Positions 8,635-16,898 of a stretch of DNA of 64,000 bases are shown one piece after another (position 1 is the stretch's first letter; each line of letters opens with the position of its first letter). The position numbers were made by a program, and so were the translations under genes. The stretch is from Sphingomonas sp. 3P27F8 (GTDB lineage: Bacteria > Pseudomonadota > Alphaproteobacteria > Sphingomonadales > Sphingomonadaceae): positions 186,001-250,000 of the forward strand of contig NZ_SCNL01000005.1 in NCBI RefSeq assembly GCF_005502745.1, given 5' to 3'. Under the pieces are notes generated by a model, which did not search any database, was not told the DNA's origin, and saw only the letters and a list, made by a program, of their open reading frames with translations.

Positions 8635-9117
8635 GTGGCAAGCACGAGCAGTTCCGCAGCCCTGTCGTCGACACCGCTGCACATCATCGTCGGCGACCTG
8701 GTCGAGCAGACGGGTCTCAGCCAACGTGACCTCGCCGGCAGGGTCGGCATGTCTAAAGATCAGTTCAGCCGCACTTTGAAGGGCACTCGGCACCTCAGTC
8801 TGGATGAGGCCGGCGCGATCCTGGCTGCGGCAGGACTGCCTGCGCGCGGTGCCCTCACGCTTGCGATGTTCGACCGGCGCGATCTTGCCAACGAGTGGTC
8901 ACGCTCAGGGCTTGCCGCGTTCCTCGAGACGCTTGTCGCGGCGCTGCCGGACGCCCTCGTGGCGGAACTCGGAGCCAGCAGCGACCGCGTCGACCCGCGT
9001 TGGGGAACGGCGGTGGCGAAGTTCGTCGCGCAGCGGATCGCCAGCCACATCGACGAACTCATCGAGCGAGAGGAGAAGCTCGGTGAGTTCCGGCCTACCG
9101 GCGGAATACGTACTTGA
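8635..9117 (+). CDS. XRE-type helix-turn-helix regulator
   Basis: A 160-residue protein with an XRE/Cro helix-turn-helix at about residues 20-70 (DLVEQTGLSQRDLAGRVGMS, then an F-S-R-TLKG recognition helix). The C-terminal half is helical and of unknown role. It is divergent from the tra operon and the likeliest local regulator of transfer genes. The GTG at 8635 was chosen because purine-rich sequence (TTGGAGATGGAG) precedes it; an in-frame ATG at 8590 is the main alternative. A small gene overlaps its 3' end. Confidence 0.8.
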   Translation: MASTSSSAALSSTPLHIIVGDLVEQTGLSQRDLAGRVGMSKDQFSRTLKGTRHLSLDEAGAILAAAGLPARGALTLAMFDRRDLANEWSRSGLAAFLETLVAALPDALVAELGASSDRVDPRWGTAVAKFVAQRIASHIDELIEREEKLGEFRPTGGIRT

Positions 9118-9343
9118 ATCTAAACAGATTGCCGCCGCCAGAGAGGCCGCCACACGGAACGGGATTTTGAGGGCGGCACGAACGCTCAACGAGATCACGA
9201 AAGCCCATGACAGCCGCAGCTCTCTCGCGCGTCGGAGTGGCCGCGCGTTCCGCCAGGCGCGGGGCGCCACGCCGACGTCCCGCAGCCGCACCGCCCCCGC
9301 GCTCAGGCATTATCGCCTCAACGCAAACCGATGGCGCACTTGA
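9083..9343 (+). CDS. Small basic protein coupled to the XRE regulator, unknown function
   Basis: A possible 86-residue protein that starts at GTG 9083 inside the 3' end of the XRE gene. AGGAG at 9071-9075 lies 7 bases before the start, a well-placed ribosome-binding site. The first half is helical and charged (EYVLESKQIAAAREAATRNG). The C-terminal half is rich in Arg, Ser and Thr. I recognise no family. Support comes from the ribosome-binding site and overlap only, so it could be non-coding. Confidence 0.4.
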   Translation: MSSGLPAEYVLESKQIAAAREAATRNGILRAARTLNEITKAHDSRSSLARRSGRAFRQARGATPTSRSRTAPALRHYRLNANRWRT

Positions 9344-9374
9344 ATTGCGACACGCGTTGCGCGAGGCGTACATC

Positions 9375-9806
9375 ATGAGGAACCTTGCCATCATCGCGCC
9401 ACTGCTTGTCGCGTTTGTCGGCGGCAGTGCGGCGGGCAAGTCGTTCCACGATCCCATTCCCGAAGCCTTCCGGGGAACATGGGCACCCGCGGCGGCCGAC
9501 TGCCGCGACGAGGACGGCGTCAACAAAGTTTTTGTCGATGCCGAGAGCGTCAACTACTACGAGGGCAACGACTACCTTCTGATCGGCGTTTCCTTCTCAG
9601 GTTCCATGACAAAGCGGAGCGGCAGCGGCGTCCTCTTCAACGGTCGCTTCACTGGACGCACTGAGGCTAACCTACTGGGCGAAAGCAACATCCGCATGGA
9701 GATCGATGACCGCGATGCGAACACGATGTATCGCTACCCAATCGGCGATGATGGTGAGCCAATCGCCGCTCGAGAGGTAAAGGACGTGCGCTGCCCTACG
9801 AAATAG
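9375..9806 (+). CDS. Secreted small protein of unknown function
   Basis: A 143-residue protein with a signal peptide (RNLAIIAPLLVAFVGGSAAG) and a mature part that begins near PIPEAFRGTWAPAAADC. This pattern is seen in several small periplasmic proteins of alphaproteobacteria annotated only as hypothetical. Two cysteines (in ADCRDE and at DVRCPTK) could form a disulfide. The ATG at 9375 is preferred over the in-frame extension to 9207 because it gives a clean signal peptide. No neighbour suggests a partner. Confidence 0.65.
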   Translation: MRNLAIIAPLLVAFVGGSAAGKSFHDPIPEAFRGTWAPAAADCRDEDGVNKVFVDAESVNYYEGNDYLLIGVSFSGSMTKRSGSGVLFNGRFTGRTEANLLGESNIRMEIDDRDANTMYRYPIGDDGEPIAAREVKDVRCPTK

Positions 9807-10075
9807 TTCGTCGTGATTAATCGTTGAGACATCACTGATCGGCGAGCACAATGGGATCGTTTCGCCCGTCTTAAAGGGCCACTACGATCTTTCGGGGTTT
9901 CATGTTCATTACCCGAGCCTTTCAGACGTGCCACAATCAAGTTGAGCCGCAACGACCCAGAAGCCGACGTTCAGGTCGCCTTAGCGATTGCCCGAAACCA
10001 GACACTCGTTCACAACCTGAACAATTGGGGTCAGCTGCTCGCGCCGCACCCTAACTGCCGATCGAGGCCGCCGCG

Positions 10076-11150
10076 CTAATCCGGAGACAATCCACACTTG
10101 CGATAGGTTTTCAGAATGCGCAACGTGTCATTGCCGTCGATGATGCAGCAGGTCCGCAAGTTGCCGAACTGCTGGGCGAACGACCGCATCATCGCGCGTA
10201 CAGGGATCTCGATTAGATGGCAGTGCTGGAGCACAAGGATGTCCGCGGGTTCCGCGTATAGCCTAACCACTTGGTCGCCGTTCTTGCCCAGCTCCGCCAA
10301 GGTCATCGGCTTGAACTTCGCCGGCCCTTTGAAGGCACGCCGCCGCGTAAGGCTCGCCGTCGACCTTGAGTGCGGAGGTGAACAGGTCCGACTGCTCGCC
10401 GCCCCAGTCTTTGGGCACCTCGCCCTCGCCGATCAGTTCAGCGAAGGCCATTTTGACATGGGCCTCGGGGACGCCGCGCAGCGGCATCAGTGCCGCCTGG
10501 GTAGTAGCCCGGGGTACGAGACGGATCTCCTGGAACGCGTCAATCTGGCTTGGATGCAGCTCCAGCCGATTGTGCCAGGAAGCCCCGACGAGACTGCGGC
10601 CCCCGTCAGCCCAGCTCACGAAGGGCGTGGCGATCGCCCAGGGTAGTGCCGCCACAACATTGGCGTCGATCGCCGTGACGGCCCCGATCACCAGTAGTTG
10701 GGCACGGCGGCCGAGTTCGGTCCAAGCGGAGTTTGCGGTGAAATACTCGTGCGAGAAGCGCACCTCGAGCTTAAGACCTGGCCGGAGCGCGTCGAGCTTG
10801 GTGTGGATCAGCGCTTGGGGCGGCGGCTGGCGGCGTTCCATCTTCGCCTTGTGCATCGCGGGCACCCCTCGCGAGTAGAAATCGCCGAAGTGAGTGAAGA
10901 AGCTGCCGACCGCCAGCTCGTCCGCGGCGACGAGCTGGCCGAGCGTCGGCGGCTTCGCACGCTCGAGCCAGGCCCCGAGCGCGCGCTCGAGGCCAACGGT
11001 TGCCGCCAGTTCCCGCAGGTGCGCTGCGGCCGCATCACGATCGCCGACTCCTCCAAGCATCGGCTCAGCCCCAGTCAGGGACATAAGCCGCCGCCGGTTG
11101 AGGTACCAACAGCTCAGGTCGTAATCGGGACGGGACGGGTCGGTCACCAA
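10076..11150 (-). pseudogene. Frameshifted gene of unknown function
   Basis: Two minus-strand reading frames join into one plausible protein if one base is removed near 10335-10346. Frame one runs from about 11150 (TTG/GTG starts, possibly Met at about 11084) through KVDGEPYAAA, and then turns into low-quality sequence. The shifted frame continues AFKGPAKFKPMTLAELGKNG to a stop at 10076. The shift lies in a GCG-repeat context (tacgcggcggcgtgcc on the coding strand), which suits slippage or a sequencing error. The fused product would be about 350 residues. I recognise no family. It lies 253 bases downstream of the DUF2971-like gene and could have been expressed with it. Confidence 0.6.
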
Positions 11151-11403
11151 CGACAGCTGCGCCGAAGCATTCCACTCGGCAACGGAAATCGTCCGATCCC
11201 GACTTCTTGCCCGGTCGTCGCCTCCCTTATTCTGTGGTGTTCGTGCTCCTCCAGCGGGCCAGAGGGAAATCCGTTTTTGCTAGTCGCCCTCTGCAATGCG
11301 CTCGGCTTTCGCCTTCTTGCCCCAGCTGCCGCGGCGGCGTGGCAAGTCTCGGCCTCGCGCCCAATAGCCTAACGTCATAGGGGGGCGTACTCGTCCGGGC
11401 CGT

Positions 11404-12438
11404 CTAAATCGTCACCAGGTCGGCGTAGTCCGTCATGGGACCAATCGAAAGGAATAGCGGCTCGAGCGGCGTTCTCGGCCGGACGCTCGGCCGGAACGCT
11501 ACGCGGACCTCGCGCTGGTAGCCGTAGCCAAAGTGCTTAGCCATTTCCGGTACGGTGAACTTGGAATAATCTCGATACGGGTCATAATAGATGACCGGGC
11601 CCTCCAGCGGCTCCCAATCGGGCAGTCGTCCAAGGAAAGTGGAGATGAGGCGCTGCTTGAAGCGCGTCGGATCCCGGATCACGATGGCGGCGTCCGCATC
11701 GAAGTCGGTAGGCATCCGGTAGTGAATGTGTTCGCAAAGGCTAAATAGGAAGTAATCCTGGAATACCAGCGGCAGGACGATGTCGTCATTCTCGAACTCG
11801 ATGCGGTGCCCCTGGAAATCCATGCCAGTCCGTCCGTCCAGACGCTCGCGCCATGTGGGGATAAAGAAGGTCCGGCTCGTCTCGTCGTCGCGTACTGCAT
11901 CGGAATGGGCGACGTCGTTATAGAGCCCCGCATTGGCGAGCCGCAGGTCACCCGTCGCCAGCATCGGCTCGAGAAACTGCCGCTTGCCATATTTGACGAT
12001 GATCGGCGTAGAGGGCGCGACGTAGCCCTCGAACATCTTCACGCCCGAGGACTCGCCGTTCTCGAAATACCTGAATAGCGGCGCGCGCGCCGCGGCAACG
12101 ACTTCATTCGGCGGCCCGCCAGCCGCCCTGTCCGAGTAGTCTTCCAGCAGGTGGGTGAAGACCTGCATATATTCGTCGGTGCGCGTCATCGGCACCGGCG
12201 TCAGCTGCCCCTTGGGGCTCAGCTCCATCGCATTCACGAAGACGTTGCGGAAGCGCTCGGCCACCCGCTCGTCGGGCGCACCCAGGAGGTAGGGTCGGGA
12301 GAGATAGTCGAGCCTCCACGTTTCGTGCCGCACCAGGGTACCGGCGACGGCCCGCTCCCGGTACTCGCGACGTCGCTGTTCCACACGCTCCGCCCGCTCG
12401 CGCAGCTGATTAAGGGTGACCTTCGGCATGCTCTTCAT
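11404..12438 (-). CDS. DUF2971-like protein, unknown function
   Basis: A 344-residue soluble protein with a charged helical N-terminus (about residues 1-35). The stretches IIVKYGKRQFLEPMLATGDL, RLANAGLYNDVAHSD, FLFSLCEHIHY and GYGYQREVRVAFRP recall DUF2971 proteins. These typically show a tyrosine-led start, a short 'leaves its place, lands on F/YND' motif, a CFS-like strand and a late E-x-R motif. DUF2971 proteins are common in defence islands but their biochemistry is not settled. The match is by eye and partial. The upstream 440 bases separate it from the divergent conjugation operon. Confidence 0.55.
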   Translation of the reverse strand: MKSMPKVTLNQLRERAERVEQRRREYRERAVAGTLVRHETWRLDYLSRPYLLGAPDERVAERFRNVFVNAMELSPKGQLTPVPMTRTDEYMQVFTHLLEDYSDRAAGGPPNEVVAAARAPLFRYFENGESSGVKMFEGYVAPSTPIIVKYGKRQFLEPMLATGDLRLANAGLYNDVAHSDAVRDDETSRTFFIPTWRERLDGRTGMDFQGHRIEFENDDIVLPLVFQDYFLFSLCEHIHYRMPTDFDADAAIVIRDPTRFKQRLISTFLGRLPDWEPLEGPVIYYDPYRDYSKFTVPEMAKHFGYGYQREVRVAFRPSVRPRTPLEPLFLSIGPMTDYADLVTI

Positions 12439-12881
12439 TTAGTGACTACGTCGGCTGGGGCCACTGCTCGCTAGGCGCGTGCCGATCGCCTCCTCAAGCC
12501 GCAAGCCGGTTTGTCGCAGGATTGCGAGTCGCCGCTTGCAAACGGCGCGAGACCAAGAAGTAGTCGTTCGAGATGCTCCGGTTACGTCCGAATACCAGCC
12601 GTTCGTCGACATCCACTTGCTTATCTGCACAGCGCGATGGCGAACTGTCTAGCGCTCTGAGGTCGGCCAACAGGGGCGCGGGCGTGCACTCGCGAGCCAA
12701 TCGCCGGATCGGGCTTTTCGCACTACCCCGCTCGATACCGCAATCGGTCCAGCAGGCTGTTTCGCCGCGCCGCACGCCTTAGAGGGGCAACATGTAGGGA
12801 AGTTTGCCGTCATACATACCACATATTGACACAGTGTATGATGTTCCCCTATCGTTCTAAATAGCGGCAGGAGGATTGGCC
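12439..12881. other. Intergenic region between divergent genes, with nested inverted repeats
   Basis: No convincing gene. The right end is visibly AT-richer and carries nested inverted repeats around the promoter of the next operon. The outer arms are GGGGCAACAT (12784-12793) and ATGTTCCCC (12841-12849). The inner arms are CATACA (12811-12816) and TGTATG (12835-12840). AGGAGG at 12869-12874 is a strong ribosome-binding site, 7 bases before the ATG at 12882. Confidence 0.5.
12826..12855 (+). promoter_or_regulatory. Candidate promoter of the ubiquitin-like conjugation operon
   Basis: TTGACA at 12826-12831 matches the -35 consensus, with TATCGT at 12850-12855 after an 18-base spacer as a weak -10. 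The -35 lies between the inner inverted-repeat arms, so a repressor bound there would block RNA polymerase. TAAATA at 12859-12864 is an alternative -10 element with too long a spacer. Confidence 0.35.
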
Positions 12882-14015
12882 ATGCGCGGCGACTACAGGT
12901 TCACAAGTCTCGCATCCGGCTGCGGCGACAGCATCCTGATCGAGGCGCATGACAAGGTCGTGATGGTCGACATCCACTACCGTGCTGCCCGAGCGCAGGA
13001 CGAGGATGACGACGAGGCGCCCGATTTCGCTCCGGATATCCGCGCCGCCTGCGGGAACGACCATCTGGACGTGTTCGTGTCGACGCACCCCGACAAGGAT
13101 CACGTCGGCGGCTTCGGCGAGATATTCCACTGCGGCTCGCCGGAGAGCTGGGACAGCGACCCCGAGGATTCCGACCCCAAGATCATCGTGGACGAGATCT
13201 GGTGCACGCCATACGGCCTCAATCCCCACTACGTCACCGACCAGTCGAAGCCGATCACCGATGAGATCAAGCGCCGCAATGCCCTCCAGGGCACGGCCGC
13301 GGGCGAACGCGCGGGAAACCGGCTGAAGGTCATGGACACTAGCCGGTTCTCAACGGGTGCCATCACCACTGACTTCGAATGGCGACTGCTGGCGCCGACG
13401 CCTGCGGAGTGGGACATTCCGAAGACCGCGGAGGGCTGCCCCCCGGCTTCCTCGAACCCGACCAGCCTGGTCATTCAATGGACCATCCGGCGGTTCGGAG
13501 GCGAGAACCTGATCCTGACCTGCGGCGACACCTCGGTCGAGGTGCTCGAAAGACTGGAAAAGGATGTTCACCGCAAGAACCCAGGACATCTCGCGTGGCA
13601 CGTCCTGCTGGCGCCTCATCACTGCTCGCGACGGTCGATCGGCCGGGTGCTCAACGGCGGCTGCAAGGACGAGGAGTTCACCGAGTCCGCCGAGGCGTTG
13701 AAGGCGCTCGGCGAGCAGCGTGGCAACGGATACGTCGTGTCGAGCAGCCGGCGCGTTGTGCGGGGCGGCGACACGCCGCCGTCATGGCACGCGAAGCGCC
13801 GCTATCTCCGCATCCTCGCCAACGGCGGCGAGATCACGGGTTCTGTCGAAGGCCGCTTCCGCTGCACCGGTGGCAACGGAGCTTCGGACCTTCCGGCCCA
13901 TGTCGTCTTCAACCTGACCAGCGGCGGTCCAACGCTCGCGCCCGCGAAGGTGCCGGCGACGGTCGGTCTTGGCGGTGCCGGCGCGGCGGTCGGAGGTGGC
14001 GGCTCCTATGGCTGA
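12882..14015 (+). CDS. ComEC/Rec2-like metallo-beta-lactamase-fold hydrolase
   Basis: A 377-residue soluble protein with a metallo-beta-lactamase fold. The metal-binding motif HPDKDH (residues 69-74) has the H-x-D-x-D-H form common in ComEC-like members. Later motifs are ILTCGDTS and LLAPHHCSRRS, the usual fourth and fifth metal-ligand regions. It carries no membrane helices, so it resembles the free-standing hydrolase domain. A Gly/Ala-rich tail ends it. ATG 12882 is preceded by AGGAGG. Its stop overlaps the E2-E1-JAB start by 8 bases, so it is the first gene of a coupled operon. Substrate unknown; a nuclease or phosphodiesterase activity is possible. Confidence 0.85.
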   Translation: MRGDYRFTSLASGCGDSILIEAHDKVVMVDIHYRAARAQDEDDDEAPDFAPDIRAACGNDHLDVFVSTHPDKDHVGGFGEIFHCGSPESWDSDPEDSDPKIIVDEIWCTPYGLNPHYVTDQSKPITDEIKRRNALQGTAAGERAGNRLKVMDTSRFSTGAITTDFEWRLLAPTPAEWDIPKTAEGCPPASSNPTSLVIQWTIRRFGGENLILTCGDTSVEVLERLEKDVHRKNPGHLAWHVLLAPHHCSRRSIGRVLNGGCKDEEFTESAEALKALGEQRGNGYVVSSSRRVVRGGDTPPSWHAKRRYLRILANGGEITGSVEGRFRCTGGNGASDLPAHVVFNLTSGGPTLAPAKVPATVGLGGAGAAVGGGGSYG

Positions 14016-16284
14016 CGGCAGCGACGAACCCGTCGATGGCGAGATCGTCGCTGAGCCAGACCTGAGCCAGCTGCTGGAGATCGCGCGCATTTCGCAGTCC
14101 GCCGGTGTCGTCGCATCGTCCATCGAACTGCGCCGCCTGGACGAAGGCGAGATATTGACCTTCGACATCAAGACGGAGCCGACGGTCGGGGAACCGGCGG
14201 CCGACGTGCGGGAAGTGGAGCGGATACATTTCGTCTACCTTGAGGGCCGCGCCTTCGGTCAAACCGCACCCTACAATGTGCTCTGCGACCGCGAGGACTT
14301 TCCCCGCAAGATTGGTCATCTCTGCTCAGGCGAGCCGGGATGCCGAGCGGCGCCCTGCCTGGCGCTGGGCGGCATCCAGCCAATCTACGAGCGCGCCGGC
14401 ATAGAGGCGATCATGACCCGGCTGCGCGACTTCCTGCGAGACGCGAAGACAGGCACCCTGATGATGGATGGCTGGGAGCCGGTTCCGTTCGGGGTGGGCC
14501 AGAAGCTGCGAATGGGCCAGCTCGAGCCACGCACCTTGCAAGAGCATGCGCTCGCCGATCCCGATGCGGGCAGCGCCGTCGGCGTCGCGATCAACTTCGA
14601 TGACGACGACCGCAAGCAGGTGTCCGTCTTCTCGCAGATCCTCGAGCCGGCGAACGTCCAGGCGGCCATCGGATTCCACAACGAGAAGTTCGACCGAAAG
14701 CGGGTCGCCGTCCCTTGGGTGTTCGTCTGGCGCGAACCATCGGCGGTCGAACGGGGCCCGCTATTCGAGGATTGGAGAACGGGCGGCGAGCTGCTGGAGG
14801 GCATGAAGGCGATCGGCGTGGATCACGCCTTCGATGCCACGGTCGGCGACCTGTTGCAGAGGGGCGTAGACTTCCGCTGCGTACGACCGCCGCTCTTCGG
14901 CAGAGCGATGGTCGTGATCATCGGGGTTTGGCGACCGGCGCCAATCATGAACGCCTTCTTCGGATATTCCGAAGACCAGGCTGCGCGCAGCCTCGAACTG
15001 CGAGCGTTCCTCGTGTCGCAGGATTACGACAAGAGCATCCTCGACGCCGATACGCGCATCGAAACGATCGTCGGCGACTACCCGCCGCGACCATCGTTGA
15101 TGCGCTGGGTCGCGGGTGCGGACCCGCTGCCACCCGTTGCCTTGCTTGGGCACGGCGCCCTGGGCAGCGCGATACACGACAACCTCGCCCGCTCCGGAAT
15201 GGAGGACGTGCTCGTGTGGGACAAGGATCGCATCCACCCCCACAACCTCGCCCGCCATTCCGCTCGCACAAAAGACGTGTACGCGAATAAGGCCGACCAG
15301 GCGAAGCGTCTGACCGACGCGCTCTGGCACGACGAGGGCAAGTCCGAGGCGATCAAGGACGACATTGCGACCGTCGACATCGACGACCTCAAAGCAAGGA
15401 TAGAGGGTCGGCTCGTCATCGACGCCACTGCCGACGAACAGGTCCGACTTCGAATGGACGAACTGAGGGGCTCGACCGAGGCGACCATCGTCCGGACCGA
15501 GATGTACCATGAGGGGCGCCTCGGAATGACGTTCGTCTCGCCGCCGGGCGGGCCCACCATGTCGGACATGATGCTCGCGACGATCGGGCTTGCACCCGAC
15601 GATCCCGACGTGGCGGGCTGGCTCAACTACGAGGATCGGCATCCGCTGGGCCCTGACCCGCTGCTCTACGGCTTCGGCTGCACCTCGATGACGGTGCACC
15701 TGCCCAAGCACGCCGTCGAACAGCACGCGTCGGTTGCGTGCACCGCCATTCTCGGCGATCGGAGCGAAGCCGGCATCCTGCTCAACCCGCTTGACGAGCG
15801 GCTCCGGCCGACGGGCTCGCGCTGGGTTCCCATGGAGGCATTCACCGTCCTCCGACCCGCCAGCGTGGACGAGTGGCAGATCCGCGTCTCGCCTTCCGCC
15901 ATCGCGGCCATGGCCGCGGAGCGCACCGCCGCGGTTCCGGCCGAGACCGGTGGCTATCTCTACGGGAGCTGGGACCCGACGCGTCGGGTGATCACCGTCA
16001 TCCACGCCTCCCCCCTTCCGCCTGGATCAGAGGCGACCGAGACCAGGCTCGAACTCGGCAAGGCCGGCGGCACCCTCGCGGAGCGCCGGCTGACCCGCCT
16101 TGCCCGTGGCCGCGTCTATCTGTGCGGCACCTGGCACAGCCACCCGGACGGATCGGCGCACATGTCGGGCCGCGATGATCGCGCCATGACCGCACACGCT
16201 GAGAAGGACGCACCCGATCTGCGCCCGACACTGATGATCATCGTGGCGCAGGACGATGTTCAAGCGCATCTGAGGCTACCGTGA
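14008..16284 (+). CDS. E2-E1-JAB fusion protein of a bacterial ubiquitin-like conjugation system
   Basis: A 758-residue fusion. (1) An E2-like domain at about residues 30-165 with DREDFPRKIGHLC and PCLALGG; Cys117 is the likely catalytic cysteine. (2) A middle region at about 165-370 that I cannot assign. (3) A ThiF/E1 adenylating domain at about 375-575 with GHGALG (381-386), an acidic strand end (DKDRIHPHNLARH) and a candidate catalytic cysteine Cys558 in YGFGCTS. (4) A JAB/JAMM metalloprotease at about 625-758 with Glu646, His710, His712 and Asp723 (HSHP, then S-x-x-D). Related E2-E1 and JAB pairs occur as CBASS Cap2/Cap3 and in other antiphage operons. All three activities in one chain, with no ubiquitin-like gene nearby, is unusual. 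It overlaps the genes on both sides. Confidence 0.9.
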   Translation: MADGSDEPVDGEIVAEPDLSQLLEIARISQSAGVVASSIELRRLDEGEILTFDIKTEPTVGEPAADVREVERIHFVYLEGRAFGQTAPYNVLCDREDFPRKIGHLCSGEPGCRAAPCLALGGIQPIYERAGIEAIMTRLRDFLRDAKTGTLMMDGWEPVPFGVGQKLRMGQLEPRTLQEHALADPDAGSAVGVAINFDDDDRKQVSVFSQILEPANVQAAIGFHNEKFDRKRVAVPWVFVWREPSAVERGPLFEDWRTGGELLEGMKAIGVDHAFDATVGDLLQRGVDFRCVRPPLFGRAMVVIIGVWRPAPIMNAFFGYSEDQAARSLELRAFLVSQDYDKSILDADTRIETIVGDYPPRPSLMRWVAGADPLPPVALLGHGALGSAIHDNLARSGMEDVLVWDKDRIHPHNLARHSARTKDVYANKADQAKRLTDALWHDEGKSEAIKDDIATVDIDDLKARIEGRLVIDATADEQVRLRMDELRGSTEATIVRTEMYHEGRLGMTFVSPPGGPTMSDMMLATIGLAPDDPDVAGWLNYEDRHPLGPDPLLYGFGCTSMTVHLPKHAVEQHASVACTAILGDRSEAGILLNPLDERLRPTGSRWVPMEAFTVLRPASVDEWQIRVSPSAIAAMAAERTAAVPAETGGYLYGSWDPTRRVITVIHASPLPPGSEATETRLELGKAGGTLAERRLTRLARGRVYLCGTWHSHPDGSAHMSGRDDRAMTAHAEKDAPDLRPTLMIIVAQDDVQAHLRLP

Positions 16285-16898
16285 TGGCTGACCTGCTCAA
16301 GACCGGCATCAACACGAAGTACCTAGCCCCGATCGTCGTGGCCTATGCGGCCGCGGCCGGGTTGCTCGGCATCGACCGAGTGGCGCAGGTACAGACCCTC
16401 CTCCAGCATGCCGGCTTCGCGGGAGTCGCCGGCATCGTCATGCTCGTGCTGCAGGAACTCTTCCCCCGATCGGTGAAGGAGGTGCTCGTCTTCTGGCGGC
16501 TCCGCGACCGGGTCCCCGGCTGTCGGGCGTTCACGGGGATCGCCCCCAAGGACCCCCGGGTGGACCCGACCGACCTCGCCGTACTGCTTCCGTCGACGCC
16601 GATGACGCCGACCGAGCAGAACGCGCTCTGGTACAAGTGGCTGAAGGCGACGGAGAGCGATCCCGCGATCGCGGACAACCACCGGCGCTTCCTCATCCTC
16701 CGCGACTGCGCCGTGCTTCTTGCCCTGCTCGCGCTCGTGACGCCCGCACTGTTCGTGTGGACGCCCAGCAGCAACGATCGCATCCTGATGCTCGGCGGCG
16801 GGGTGCTGCTCGCCTACATAGTCGTGGCCCTGTCCGCCCGGAACGCGGCCGTCCGTCTGGTCGGGAACGTCGTCGCACGGAAGGTGGGAACGGCATGA
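16284..16898 (+). CDS. Four-helix membrane protein of the conjugation operon, unknown function
   Basis: A 204-residue protein with two predicted membrane helices near the N-terminus (about 14-31 and 42-59), a soluble middle of about 80 residues, and two more helices (about 142-159 and 166-183). The middle carries LFPRSVKEVLVFWRLRDRVPG and many charged residues, suggesting a cytoplasmic domain. GAGG at 16272-16275 lies 8 bases before ATG 16284; GTG 16281 is the alternative. It overlaps the neighbours (TGATG and ATGA junctions). By analogy with defence operons it could be a membrane effector or anchor, but this is inference. Confidence 0.75.
   Translation: MADLLKTGINTKYLAPIVVAYAAAAGLLGIDRVAQVQTLLQHAGFAGVAGIVMLVLQELFPRSVKEVLVFWRLRDRVPGCRAFTGIAPKDPRVDPTDLAVLLPSTPMTPTEQNALWYKWLKATESDPAIADNHRRFLILRDCAVLLALLALVTPALFVWTPSSNDRILMLGGGVLLAYIVVALSARNAAVRLVGNVVARKVGTA

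Noticed and set aside
12573..12782. Small open frames in the gap before the conjugation operon
   Set aside because: Serine/arginine-rich composition, no ribosome-binding site and no family resemblance.
14761..16005. A 414-residue minus-strand open frame opposite the E2-E1-JAB gene
   Set aside because: The plus strand carries clear E1 and JAMM motifs in this interval; the minus frame has none and no ribosome-binding site.
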